Origin: Segatella hominis
GTDB taxonomy: Bacteria; Bacteroidota; Bacteroidia; Bacteroidales; Bacteroidaceae
NCBI RefSeq assembly: GCF_004535825.1
Contig: NZ_SGVY01000016.1
Location: 1-64,000 of the forward strand
Length of the DNA stretch: 64,000 bases
Direction of reading: 5' to 3'
The notes beneath the pieces are model-generated. The model was not told the origin of the DNA. It worked only from the letters and a program-made list of their open reading frames with translations, and did no database searches. The translations under genes were made by a program, and so were the position numbers. Below are positions 24,892 to 33,239 of this stretch, one piece after another; positions within the stretch are counted from its first letter, which is position 1, and every line of letters starts with the position of its first letter.

Positions 24892-25278
24892 ATGATAGAA
24901 AATGCTTATGTGTTTTATCATCCGCAGTATGGCGGATTGAGAGTGGTGCGCAACGACGAAGGGTTGTTCTTTTGCATCGAAGACTTGGTTGCCATCACAG
25001 ATATCGGCAGAGATAAATTGTTCACGGTATTAGCCGACACGGAGGGGAAAGTGGTCGAAATGTGTGTGGAAGAGCTAAACAAAAAGATACCGAAGGATAT
25101 TAAACCTCGTTTGTTTTTTGGTGAATTCTTTTCCAATGCTGACAAGGTGAAACGAAATTGTAAATTAGCCTGGAGAAGTATGATATTGAAAGAAGCCTAT
25201 TGTAACCCTCTGGGAAAGCCGATGGACATCCGATATGCTACCGACGGCCTGTATATCAACGGTATGCGAATCAACTAA
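24892..25278 (+). CDS. Small BRO-N-like protein
   Basis: 128 residues. The start (YGGLRVVRNDEGLFFCIEDL, then VAITDIG) resembles the BRO-N/Ant domain of phage proteins (FGxxRVxxxxGxxxFxAxDV), and WRSMILKEAYCNPLGKPMDI follows. The match is distant. It is the first gene after the hairpin leader and probably the first of the four-gene group ending at 28887. Confidence 0.5.
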   Translation: MIENAYVFYHPQYGGLRVVRNDEGLFFCIEDLVAITDIGRDKLFTVLADTEGKVVEMCVEELNKKIPKDIKPRLFFGEFFSNADKVKRNCKLAWRSMILKEAYCNPLGKPMDIRYATDGLYINGMRIN

Positions 25279-25311
25279 CATTATTAATCTTTTAAACAAG
25301 TGATTACAATT

Positions 25312-25704
25312 ATGAAACAAGCAGCAAAGAAGCAACTCTTCAACGCCCAGAAGGTGGACGGAGCCATCATCAGTGAAGAAAACGGTACCATCGCCTTCCG
25401 CAAGGCGCCATGGAACGATACCGAAGTTATCTGCGAACAGCCTAAGGTGATACCGGGCAGAATGTTTTGCTCTGGCGAGAGGGGAGGCGACGAGTTCGAC
25501 TTCAAGCCTTACGAGCATACTGGCGAGAAGATCTTCGAGGAAATCTTCAAGACCAAGCATGCCGTGGTGCGCACCACCAAGCGCACGGTGCAGGTGAACT
25601 ATACCTTCAGCCGAGACCTGGACAAGCAGGACATGCTGCGCTACCTCAAGGCAGAGCACAAGGAGCTGATTACCGGATTCAAGAATGCAGACATCAAGGG
25701 GTAA
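25312..25704 (+). CDS. Conserved hypothetical protein of the VirE group
   Basis: 130 residues from ATG 25312 (a GTG at 25300 is possible). Basic start (MKQAAKKQLFNAQKVDGAII), central RMFCSGERGGDEFDF, C-terminal YTFSRDLDKQDMLRYLKAEH. No family recognised; no membrane segment. It lies 40 bp before the VirE-type gene and shares its GC-rich codon use, so it probably works with it. Confidence 0.6.
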   Translation: MKQAAKKQLFNAQKVDGAIISEENGTIAFRKAPWNDTEVICEQPKVIPGRMFCSGERGGDEFDFKPYEHTGEKIFEEIFKTKHAVVRTTKRTVQVNYTFSRDLDKQDMLRYLKAEHKELITGFKNADIKG

Positions 25705-25744
25705 TTGATAATGTATAATTTAACACTTAACATTCAAAAAAACA

Positions 25745-28303
25745 ATGGAACATATTATAGCATATAATCCGTACAAGAATGGCAATAAGGGGAGCGTAAG
25801 CTCCCAGCCACTCTCGGTCTACGACAAGACCATCGCTTATCCCTGGATGGCAGAACTGGTAGCTGCCATCCGTGGGGGTAACGATGAACTGAAGAAGCAG
25901 CTGCCTTTCCGCTGCGCTCACTACTACCAGTTCCGAGACAACAGACGCTCGCAGAAGAACGCCGTGCCCGAAAGCTTCCTCTTTCAGACCACCATCGACG
26001 TGGACGATAAGAAATATGTGGACAAGGCGATAGAGAAGGCACGTGAGCTGAACTGCAGCAATACCATCTGGAAGGGTGCCCTGCTGCACCTGGAGTACTC
26101 TGCCCGCAAGAAGCTGCACATCGACATCCGTATGCCCGTGGGGATGACGATCGAGGAGACGCAGCGAGCCTATTGCGAGGCACTGGGCGTGCCCTACGAC
26201 GAGAGCTGCATCACGCCCGAGCGCATGCTCTTCATCACCGACAAGGAGTCGGAAATATATCGCTCGCCCCATTGGTACGAGGTGCTGCCACAGGAAGAGC
26301 TTGAGAAGCGCAGACAAGCCTACCTGGACCGTGGGCTCACCATCGACGGAAGAATCCAGCAAGGCACCCAGCCCCAACCGTTCAACATTCAAAACTCAAC
26401 ATTCAAAACTCAACAAAATGTTCAAGACAATCGACTTTCGGGCTCTGACAGCCATCACGCTGTTTCTTCTGGCTCTACTATTCAGCCTGCCCAATCTTGT
26501 GATAGCAATGCTGCTCATGCTGCTCATCTCAGCCCTGCAGGAACTCCTCAGGATGCTGTCGCAGTGGCAACCGGCAAGAACCTCGCAGCCTTCGACCTCT
26601 TCCGCAATGCGGCTGGTCTGAAGGACGTAGATATCAACTCCCAAGGCTCCCGTCACTCATCGCTCCTGGCGATTATGAGCGCAGGCGCATCGAGAGTGAT
26701 GCCCGAAGACGAACTGAAGGCGGTGGTGGCGCAGAAGATGCCTGCCTTCTCGCAGGAGCGTGACTGTCAGCAGCTCATCCACGACTTCTATGCGAAATAT
26801 GGTGACAGTTCGAAGCCGATGTCGCAAGCCGTGATCCGCATCAATGCCCAGGCGGAGAAGTCCTCTCAGAAGAATGCCGTGGCATTCCAATCCGCAAGTT
26901 CCATGGGTTCCGAAGGCGGCACGGATTCCAATGCGGAAGATGATAAAATCGCTCCGCCTCCGATGCCCGAAAATCTCCCGAAACTCGTGGAGCTGCTGCT
27001 ATCAAAGACCCCGGACATCTACAAGCCTGCCGTGGCACACGCCATCTTCCCGCCACTTGCCACGCACCTCTGCAAGACCACCTTCAAGTATATCGACAAC
27101 GTGGAGCACGAGGCTACCCTGATGTGCTGTCTGCTGGCGGGCACGGGCGCAGGCAAGAACTGTGTGCAGATGCCTATCAACATGATTATGGAGGACATCA
27201 GAAAGCGAGACCGTGAGAACCTCAACAGGGAGAAGGAATGGAAAGAGGAGGTGACACGAAAGGGAGCCAACAAGGACAAGCGCAAGCGCCCGGAAAACCT
27301 CATCATCCAGGAGATAGACGCTGATATGACCAACCCGGCATTCGTCATGCGCACGGCTGAGGCTCAGGAGCATTTCCTCTATACATCGCTCAACGAGATA
27401 GACCAGTTCGATGCCCTCAAGGGACAGGGCAACCAGCAGTTCAAGATTATGTGCCTTGCCTTCGACCCGGGCAACCAATATGGTCAGACGCGCGTGGGCA
27501 CATCGAGCGTCACCGAGCGCATCACCATCCGGTTCAACTGGAATGCATCGACCACGGTCCAGCTGGGGCAGCGATATTTCTCGAAAGTGCTCACCGACGG
27601 ACCTATCAGCCGCATCAACTTCTGTACCATCCCAGAGCGGGAAATCGGTGCCGAAATGCCTATATACGGCGAATATGACGATGCCTTCAGAGAAGCACTC
27701 AAACCGTACATAGAGAATTTGTGCAAGGCGTCGGGTAGGATAGAATGCGCTGAGGCTTTCGCCCTGGCAGAAAAGCTGAAGGAAGAGAACGCTGACTTTT
27801 CGCGCATGTCGCAAAACAGGGTGTTCGAGAATCTTTCCTTCCGTGGCAACGTAATAGCCTTCCTCAAGGCTTGCGTGCTATACGTGGCAAACGGCTGCAA
27901 ATGGGAACCCGAAATAGAAGAGTTCATCAGATGGAGCGAGAGCTACGACCTGTGGTGCAAGATGATTTTCTTTGGCGCAGGCATAGCCAAGGCTAATGAG
28001 GTAGGAGAGAAATCGAGCAAGCGTGGACCAGCCAACCTGCTGCAGCAATTGCCTGACACTTTCACCTACACGCAGGCTGAGATGGTGCGCCTGCAGAACG
28101 ACTTCGGCAAGAAAGGCACGGCGATGATGCTGAGAAACTGGGTGAACCGCCATTACATCGAGAAAATTCCTCCGAAAGGCGCAACTGCCGACGGTGGTGA
28201 CGGAAAGCAAGGCGGAAAGGTATTCAGTATTCAGTTATTCAGTTTTAAGAAGCTATTATTCCGTTCCGACGGACTCGACCTGAGATGTTTTGACGTAAAA
28301 TAG
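25745..28303 (+). CDS. VirE N-terminal domain and DUF3987 protein
   Basis: 852 residues. Residues 1-210 are a VirE N-terminal (primase-like) domain. A low-complexity linker (about 210-280) follows, then a helical part (SSLLAIMSAGASRVMPEDEL), then DUF3987, a helicase-like ATPase with Walker A LLAGTGAGKNC and ITIRFNWNASTTVQLGQRYF. Such proteins occur with HU-like and smalltalk genes in many Bacteroidota; their role is unsettled, probably in replication of a mobile element. The last codons (KVFSIQLFSFKK) lie on heptamer repeats like those at 16201. Confidence 0.85.
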   Translation: MEHIIAYNPYKNGNKGSVSSQPLSVYDKTIAYPWMAELVAAIRGGNDELKKQLPFRCAHYYQFRDNRRSQKNAVPESFLFQTTIDVDDKKYVDKAIEKARELNCSNTIWKGALLHLEYSARKKLHIDIRMPVGMTIEETQRAYCEALGVPYDESCITPERMLFITDKESEIYRSPHWYEVLPQEELEKRRQAYLDRGLTIDGRIQQGTQPQPFNIQNSTFKTQQNVQDNRLSGSDSHHAVSSGSTIQPAQSCDSNAAHAAHLSPAGTPQDAVAVATGKNLAAFDLFRNAAGLKDVDINSQGSRHSSLLAIMSAGASRVMPEDELKAVVAQKMPAFSQERDCQQLIHDFYAKYGDSSKPMSQAVIRINAQAEKSSQKNAVAFQSASSMGSEGGTDSNAEDDKIAPPPMPENLPKLVELLLSKTPDIYKPAVAHAIFPPLATHLCKTTFKYIDNVEHEATLMCCLLAGTGAGKNCVQMPINMIMEDIRKRDRENLNREKEWKEEVTRKGANKDKRKRPENLIIQEIDADMTNPAFVMRTAEAQEHFLYTSLNEIDQFDALKGQGNQQFKIMCLAFDPGNQYGQTRVGTSSVTERITIRFNWNASTTVQLGQRYFSKVLTDGPISRINFCTIPEREIGAEMPIYGEYDDAFREALKPYIENLCKASGRIECAEAFALAEKLKEENADFSRMSQNRVFENLSFRGNVIAFLKACVLYVANGCKWEPEIEEFIRWSESYDLWCKMIFFGAGIAKANEVGEKSSKRGPANLLQQLPDTFTYTQAEMVRLQNDFGKKGTAMMLRNWVNRHYIEKIPPKGATADGGDGKQGGKVFSIQLFSFKKLLFRSDGLDLRCFDVK
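26418..26621 (+). CDS. Possible nested gene for a 67-residue membrane peptide
   Basis: In another register inside the VirE/DUF3987 gene, ATG 26418 opens MFKTIDFRALTAITLFLLAL, then LFSLPNLVIAMLLMLLISAL and QELLRMLSQW, two likely membrane helices, to TGA 26619. The sequence before the ATG (AACATTCAAA with a short A-rich gap) matches the leaders of the genes at 25745 and 28327. The main frame here is only a linker. Could be chance. Confidence 0.3.
   Translation: MFKTIDFRALTAITLFLLALLFSLPNLVIAMLLMLLISALQELLRMLSQWQPARTSQPSTSSAMRLV
28219..28246 (+). repeat. Heptamer repeats at the end of the VirE/DUF3987 gene
   Basis: GTATTCAGTATTCAGT, then TATTCAGTTTT. The same TTCAGTA unit, with a T run, builds the arms of the palindrome at 16201-16357. 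Confidence 0.7.
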
Positions 28304-28326
28304 TTTAACACATAACATTCAAACAA

Positions 28327-28887
28327 ATGGAAATAGTATTAAAGCGTATAGCTAAAATGGGAACTTATACCATAGGTAGACTCTATCTGCTGACCGATGC
28401 GAGTGTAAAGCGTAACTCGCTGCCTGGTAAGAAGATAGACGACAAGAGTAGATTGGTTCATACCTTTGACAGCCAGCTGCTGTCCAAGGATACATATCTC
28501 TGCGATACCATGGAGCCTACATGGCGCAATCTGTTGGGTATCAAGCTAAAGCCAGAGGAAGTGGATGCCCGCTATAGCCGCAAGAGCGGCGTGAAGGCTC
28601 GTAAGATACCTGGTCATACGGCCATTCCTGAGGGATCATATCCCGTGGTCATATCGTATTCGCCAAGATTCAAGCGTTGGCTGCCATTGCTGCTGGGCGT
28701 GCCGAATTTCGAGGGCATCCGCATTCATGCAGGCAATTATCCTGACGACACGCAAGGCTGCATCCTCGTAGGGGAGAATAAGCTCGAGGGTATGGTGGTG
28801 AACTCCCGTATCTGGCTGCAACGACTCATCAACGCCATGATTGCGGCTCGCGACCGAGGCGAAAGTATCTGGATTACTATCCAATAG
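28327..28887 (+). CDS. DUF5675 family protein
   Basis: 186 residues. It contains [11 protein letters not shown], a long middle insertion, [40 protein letters not shown] and a final WITI. This is the DUF5675 pattern (HxGNxxxDTxGCIL), probably a peptidoglycan-active or lysis-related domain of phage-like clusters. His and Cys of HAGN and QGCIL resemble an L,D-transpeptidase-like site. It takes the place usually held by an N-acetylmuramoyl-L-alanine amidase next to smalltalk, HU-like and VirE genes. 23 bp after the VirE gene. Confidence 0.8.
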   Translation: MEIVLKRIAKMGTYTIGRLYLLTDASVKRNSLPGKKIDDKSRLVHTFDSQLLSKDTYLCDTMEPTWRNLLGIKLKPEEVDARYSRKSGVKARKIPGHTAIPEGSYPVVISYSPRFKRWLPLLLGVPNFEGIRIHAGNYPDDTQGCILVGENKLEGMVVNSRIWLQRLINAMIAARDRGESIWITIQ

Positions 28888-28907
28888 GCTACAAGTGATA
28901 AACAGAT

Positions 28908-28945
28908 GAGGGTGTATCATAAATACATGATCACCCTCTTTTTAT
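28908..28945 (+). terminator. Rho-independent terminator
   Basis: GAGGGTG, tolerated mismatches, ATCAT pair with ATGAT and CACCCTC, then TTTTTATCTTTT. A similar terminator lies at 61675. Confidence 0.85.
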
Positions 28946-28971
28946 CTTTTAAAAGTATAAAGGCAGGAACG

Positions 28972-29040
28972 CCTAACGGACTTGCGTTACTTATTGCACC
29001 TAACGGACTTGCATATCTCCCTAGCGCCTAACGGACTTGC
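28972..29040 (+). repeat. Three spaced 14-bp direct repeats
   Basis: CCTAACGGACTTGC at 28972-28985, 28999-29012 and 29027-29040 (periods 27 and 28 bp). It lies between the DUF5675 terminator and the end of mnmE, at the edge of the accessory region. Confidence 0.9.
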
Positions 29041-29086
29041 GAGCCTGTATTATGGACTTATAACATAGCCTCATTTATACTTTTTA

Positions 29087-30502
29087 TTACTTTCCGATGC
29101 AGAAGTGCTTGAAGATATTATTCAGCGTTTCCTGACTGCTTATCTGTCCACCGGTGATTTCTCCCAATTCTTCCAGCACCATCTTGAGGTCTTCGGCTAT
29201 GATGTCGCCGCTCATGCCCATATCCATTGACTCCAAGACACGTGAGAGGGATTCGTCGGCACGGAGCAATGCTTCATAATGGCGGGCACTCGTCACAATT
29301 ACATCGTTCTCCGTAATCTCCGGAATGTCGGCTGCCCTGACGAGAGCCTGCTCCAAATCAGAAACGTTTTCGCCTGTACGGGCACTGATATTCAAGATAG
29401 AAACATTCTCATCTGACAATGTAACGGAAGATGAAGGCTGACTATTCTCATCTGATGAAAGCATAGCCTTATCAAATGAAATCTCATCGATTTTATTGAA
29501 AACCATCAGCAGTTTCTTGCCCTGATTCTTCTCCTTCATATCCTCTATTTCCGCTTCCGTAGGCTGCGCATCAAGGAGCCAGATCACTATCTTGGCCTCT
29601 TCCATCTTCTGATAGGTGCGCTCGATTCCGATGTTCTCCACCACATCGTCCGTCTTGCGGATTCCAGCAGTATCGATAAAGCGGAAGGTGATTCCGTCGA
29701 TGAGGGTCGTATCTTCGATGACGTCTCGGGTAGTACCGTGGATATTGCTCACGATGGCCTTTTCTTCATGCAGCAGGCGGTTGAGCAGGGTGCTCTTGCC
29801 TACATTCGTCTTGCCCACGATGGCCACAGGAACGCCCTGTTTCAGCGCATTTCCGGTCTCAAAGGAATGGGCGAGGGTGGTAATCTTCTTTTCTATTTCT
29901 GCAGCCAAGACACGCAGTTCGCTGCGGTCGGCAAACTCCAGTTCCTCATGATCGCTGAAGTCCAATTCCAGTTCGAGCAGGGAGGTCATCTTCAGGAGTT
30001 TTTCGCGCAAAACGGTCAATTCACTGCTGAAATGTCCCTTCAACTGGCTGAGTGCCATCTGATGGGTCGCCTTGTTGGTAGAAGCAATCAGATCTGCCAC
30101 TGCTTCAGCCTGCGAGAGATCCATCTTGCCGTTCATATAGGCACGACGGGTATATTCGCCCGGTTCTGCCTGGCGGCAACCTACCTCTATGAGGCGCTGA
30201 AGAACTTGCTGAAGAATGTATCGGCTACCATGGCAGGAAATCTCCGTGGAATCCTCGCCCGTATAACTGTGGGGCGCTCTGAACACGCTCACTAAGACAT
30301 CATCTATCGTATGACCATCCTTGTCTTTGATTTCTCCATAGTGAAGGGTGTTGGGGTTAGCGGCAGACAGTTGCTTCCCGCTAACAGAAACGAACACCTT
30401 GTCTGTAAGACGGATGGCTTCACTACCACTGAGTCGGATGATTCCGATGGCGCCTCCAGCTGGAGTGGCAAGGGCGCAAATACATTCTTCTGAGTTTGTC
30501 AT
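29087..30502 (-). CDS. mnmE: tRNA modification GTPase MnmE
   Basis: 471 residues. The N-terminal folate-binding domain is followed by a helical domain with an inserted G domain (G1 VGKTNVGKST, G3 DTAGIR, G4 NKID), and the protein ends in CIGK, the conserved C-terminal CxGK used in catalysis. With MnmG it makes the 5-carboxymethylaminomethyl group on U34 of several tRNAs. About 15 extra residues (SSDENSQPSSSVTLSDENVS) sit after G4. The leader on its 5' side is a strongly pyrimidine-biased tract. Confidence 0.97.
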   Translation of the reverse strand: MTNSEECICALATPAGGAIGIIRLSGSEAIRLTDKVFVSVSGKQLSAANPNTLHYGEIKDKDGHTIDDVLVSVFRAPHSYTGEDSTEISCHGSRYILQQVLQRLIEVGCRQAEPGEYTRRAYMNGKMDLSQAEAVADLIASTNKATHQMALSQLKGHFSSELTVLREKLLKMTSLLELELDFSDHEELEFADRSELRVLAAEIEKKITTLAHSFETGNALKQGVPVAIVGKTNVGKSTLLNRLLHEEKAIVSNIHGTTRDVIEDTTLIDGITFRFIDTAGIRKTDDVVENIGIERTYQKMEEAKIVIWLLDAQPTEAEIEDMKEKNQGKKLLMVFNKIDEISFDKAMLSSDENSQPSSSVTLSDENVSILNISARTGENVSDLEQALVRAADIPEITENDVIVTSARHYEALLRADESLSRVLESMDMGMSGDIIAEDLKMVLEELGEITGGQISSQETLNNIFKHFCIGK

Positions 30503-30603
30503 TTATCTATCCTTTTTATATATTTCCCTTTTAAATTTGTACTTTTTTAATTTGTACTTTTTTACCTTTTTACCTTTTTACTTTTTTACCTTTAAAAAAG
30601 CCT
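30503..30603. repeat. Low-complexity pyrimidine tract with short repeats
   Basis: On the plus strand, units such as AATTTGTACTTTTTT (twice) and ACCTTTTT (several times) fill the gap between mnmE and the nucleoside phosphorylase gene. Confidence 0.7.
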
Positions 30604-30608
30604 TTCAA

Positions 30609-31481
30609 CTAAATTCTGTCGAGCACCACCTTGATCAGATTGTCGATCGTACTCTTATATCCTGTATTAGCACGCTTGGCGCGGCGGTTGGCTATTACCA
30701 TGCAGCAGGTTAAAGCCTTATGGCCGAGCAGCAGAGAAAGACCAGCAAGCGCTGAGCTTTCCATCTCGAAGTTGTTGACACGCAATCCTTTATACTCAAA
30801 TGCCTCAATCTTTGCATTAAGTTCCGGATCGGCGAGTGGAGCACGGAGTTCTCTGCCCTGAGGGCCATAGAATCCGCCACAGGCAATGGTAATTCCTCTC
30901 ACCATATCATCGGCAGCAATCTGTTCCAGCAACTCCTTATTATTATCGACGCAGTATGGATTTCCTATCTGGTCTATCCACTTCACCTGGCGCTTGAATT
31001 CAGCCTCTGTCTCGAGGTCACAGATCTCATTGCGGCGGGCATAGAAATTGATGAGTCCGTCGAAACCGATACTCTTCTGTGAAGCCACAAAGGTGCCTTC
31101 CGGACACTCTGGCTGCAAACCGCCGCAGGTGCCGATGCGCACGAGGGTGAGGGTGGTGTGCTCAGGTTTCTCGGTGCGGGTCTTGAAGTCGATGTTCTTC
31201 AAAGCATCCAACTCATTGACCACAATATCTATATTATCGCATCCGATGCCCGTACTCTGCACGGTGATGCGTTTTCCCTGATAAGTACCCGTAATGGCAT
31301 GGAACTCACGGCTTGAGACCTCGCATTCCTTTTCCTCAAAGTGGGAGGCAACGAGAGCCACTCTGCCAGGGTCGCCAACTAATATAACCTTATCAGCCAC
31401 TTGTTCTGGGCGCAAATGAAGATGGAAGCAACTGCCGTCTTCATTGATAATCAATTCTGATTCTGCGAAATACTTTGCCAT
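30609..31481 (-). CDS. Nucleoside phosphorylase (uridine phosphorylase type)
   Basis: 290 residues of the PNP/UDP phosphorylase family. Phosphate- and ribose-binding motifs are VILVGDPGRV, IGTCGGL and the FEMESSALAGLSLLLG stretch with the ribose-binding Glu. It cleaves nucleosides with phosphate to base and ribose-1-phosphate; uridine is the probable substrate by similarity, but purine nucleosides cannot be ruled out. A -7 box (TACCTTTG) lies on the minus strand at 31532-31525. Confidence 0.9.
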   Translation of the reverse strand: MAKYFAESELIINEDGSCFHLHLRPEQVADKVILVGDPGRVALVASHFEEKECEVSSREFHAITGTYQGKRITVQSTGIGCDNIDIVVNELDALKNIDFKTRTEKPEHTTLTLVRIGTCGGLQPECPEGTFVASQKSIGFDGLINFYARRNEICDLETEAEFKRQVKWIDQIGNPYCVDNNKELLEQIAADDMVRGITIACGGFYGPQGRELRAPLADPELNAKIEAFEYKGLRVNNFEMESSALAGLSLLLGHKALTCCMVIANRRAKRANTGYKSTIDNLIKVVLDRI

Positions 31482-31707
31482 ATTTTTCTCGTGTTTAATG
31501 AATGATATTAAAATTTTTAAAATACAAAGGTAGAAAAAAATTCTGATACTTGGTTCTTTCTTTAAGAATTATTATAGTTTTGTAGAGAGGGGACGAAATC
31601 TGAAACGTTTCCTATTATTAAGCATCCATCAAAATCATTTTAAATCCGTCACAATCCATGTGATAAAAAGAAAATTGTTTGTTTACACGAAAAAATTCCG
31701 CATTTAT

Positions 31708-31738
31708 TTTGTCGTTTCAAAAAAAAGGAGTACTTTTG
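31708..31738 (+). promoter_or_regulatory. Promoter of galE
   Basis: TTTG (31708-31711), 19 bases, TACTTTTG (31731-31738); 40 bp before ATG. Confidence 0.7.
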
Positions 31739-31778
31739 CCCACAGAAATCAATTATTCAACGAAACAAAACTCTAAAA

Positions 31779-32816
31779 ATGAAACAGACAATTTTGGTAA
31801 CAGGTGGTACTGGTTTCATAGGAAGCCATACTACAGTAGAGTTGCAACAGGCAGGCTATAACGTAGTGATCGTAGATGATCTTTCAAATTCTAAGATTGA
31901 AGTATTGGACGGCATTGAGAAGATTACAGGTATTCGCCCAGCTTTCGAGCAGGTGGATTTGCGTGACAAGGCTGCCACAGAGGCTGTATTCCAGAAATAC
32001 CCAGCTATCGAGGGTATTATCCATTTCGCTGCCAGCAAGGCAGTAGGCGAGAGCGTGCAGAAGCCATTGCTCTATTACCGCAACAATATCGTATCGCTCA
32101 TCAACCTTCTGGAACTGATGCCTAAGTACGATGTCAAGGGAATCATCTTCTCTTCCAGCTGCACCGTTTATGGTCAGCCAAAGCCTGAAAACCTTCCTGT
32201 TACCGAAGAGGCTCCTCATCAGAAGGCTACCTCTCCTTATGGAAACACCAAGGAAATCAACGAGCAGATTATCGCCGACTACATCCACAGCGGTGCTAAC
32301 ATCAAGAGCATCGTGCTGAGATATTTCAACCCAATCGGCGCACACCCATCTGCTGAAATCGGCGAGTTGCCAAACGGCGTTCCAAACAACCTCATCCCTT
32401 ACGTTACTCAGACTGCGATGGGCATTCGCAAGGAACTCACCATCTTCGGCAATGACTACGATACTCCTGACGGAACCTGCATCCGCGACTACATCTATGT
32501 AGTGGATCTGGCCAAGGCTCACGTAGCTGCCATGGCTCGCGTACTGGACAAGGAGACTGAGCCTATCGAGTACTTCAACATCGGTACTGGCAACGGTAAC
32601 TCTACTCTGGAAATCGTTGAGACTTTCGAGAAGGCTACTGGCGTGAAACTGAACTGGAAATATGGTCCTCGCCGTGAGGGTGATATTGAGAAGATTTGGG
32701 GAGACTGCACCAAGGCCAACGAGGTGTTAGGCTGGAAGGCTGAGGCTAAGTTGGAGGATGTTTTGGCTTCTGCATGGAAATGGCAGGAGAAGCTTCGCGC
32801 TGACGGAATTATGTAA
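31779..32816 (+). CDS. galE: UDP-glucose 4-epimerase
   Basis: 345 residues. NAD-binding TGGTGFIGSH near the start, SSSCTVYG with the catalytic Ser region, and YxxxK in SPYGNTKE, as in short-chain dehydrogenase-type epimerases. It interconverts UDP-glucose and UDP-galactose (perhaps also the N-acetyl forms) for galactose use and glycan synthesis. Single gene with promoter and terminator of its own. Confidence 0.95.
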   Translation: MKQTILVTGGTGFIGSHTTVELQQAGYNVVIVDDLSNSKIEVLDGIEKITGIRPAFEQVDLRDKAATEAVFQKYPAIEGIIHFAASKAVGESVQKPLLYYRNNIVSLINLLELMPKYDVKGIIFSSSCTVYGQPKPENLPVTEEAPHQKATSPYGNTKEINEQIIADYIHSGANIKSIVLRYFNPIGAHPSAEIGELPNGVPNNLIPYVTQTAMGIRKELTIFGNDYDTPDGTCIRDYIYVVDLAKAHVAAMARVLDKETEPIEYFNIGTGNGNSTLEIVETFEKATGVKLNWKYGPRREGDIEKIWGDCTKANEVLGWKAEAKLEDVLASAWKWQEKLRADGIM

Positions 32817-32840
32817 TTTGATATATTAAATAATATTAAA

Positions 32841-32877
32841 AGTAGAACTTGAATCATATCAGGTTCTACTTTTTTTA
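32841..32877 (+). terminator. Terminator of galE
   Basis: AGTAGAAC and GTTCTACT with additional pairs inside, followed by T7. A -7 box for the next gene (TACTTTTG, 32880-32887) follows at once. Confidence 0.85.
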
Positions 32878-32920
32878 TTACTTTTGCAATATCATCTTAA
32901 TCCATAAATAATAAGCGCTT

Positions 32921-33232
32921 ATGACAAGAAAATTACTTTATATACTGTTCGCTTCAGCTATGCTGATGGGCGGCAATTTCAAGGCAGCAGCTGACCCTAT
33001 CATCGAAGTCAATGCTACCGACTTCAATCAGGTAGGAATCAGTTTTAATAATGGCGTGTTGCATATTACCGGTGCAGCAGGGCTCAGCGTTTCTGTCTAT
33101 AACATCGTAGGCCAGAAGGTTTATGAGGGAAGAATTGACAGCAGCGACAAGAGAATAGAGTTGAACCTTCCAGCCAATTGCTACATTGTGAAGGTGGGTT
33201 CTGTGGCTCGTAAAATCAGTGTGAAACGATAG
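32921..33232 (+). CDS. Small secreted protein made of a T9SS-like C-terminal domain
   Basis: 103 residues with a signal peptide (MTRKLLYILFASAMLMGGNF, probable cut after AAADP). The rest (LSVSVYNIVGQKVYEGRIDS, LNLPANCYIVKVGSVARKIS, VKR) has the pattern of the type A sorting domain of type IX secretion cargo. There is no cargo domain. T9SS domains normally direct proteins to the cell surface; a stand-alone one may be a leftover or have its own role. It lies 7 bp before the L,D-transpeptidase gene. Confidence 0.7.
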   Translation: MTRKLLYILFASAMLMGGNFKAAADPIIEVNATDFNQVGISFNNGVLHITGAAGLSVSVYNIVGQKVYEGRIDSSDKRIELNLPANCYIVKVGSVARKISVKR

Positions 33233-33239
33233 TATTAAT

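Noticed and set aside
27002-27814. 270-codon minus-strand frame inside the VirE/DUF3987 gene
   Set aside because: Composition is that of an antisense shadow; the sense frame has clear domains.
28972-29040. CRISPR-like array
   Set aside because: Only three 14-bp units with 13-14-bp gaps; too short for repeats and spacers, and no cas genes are near.
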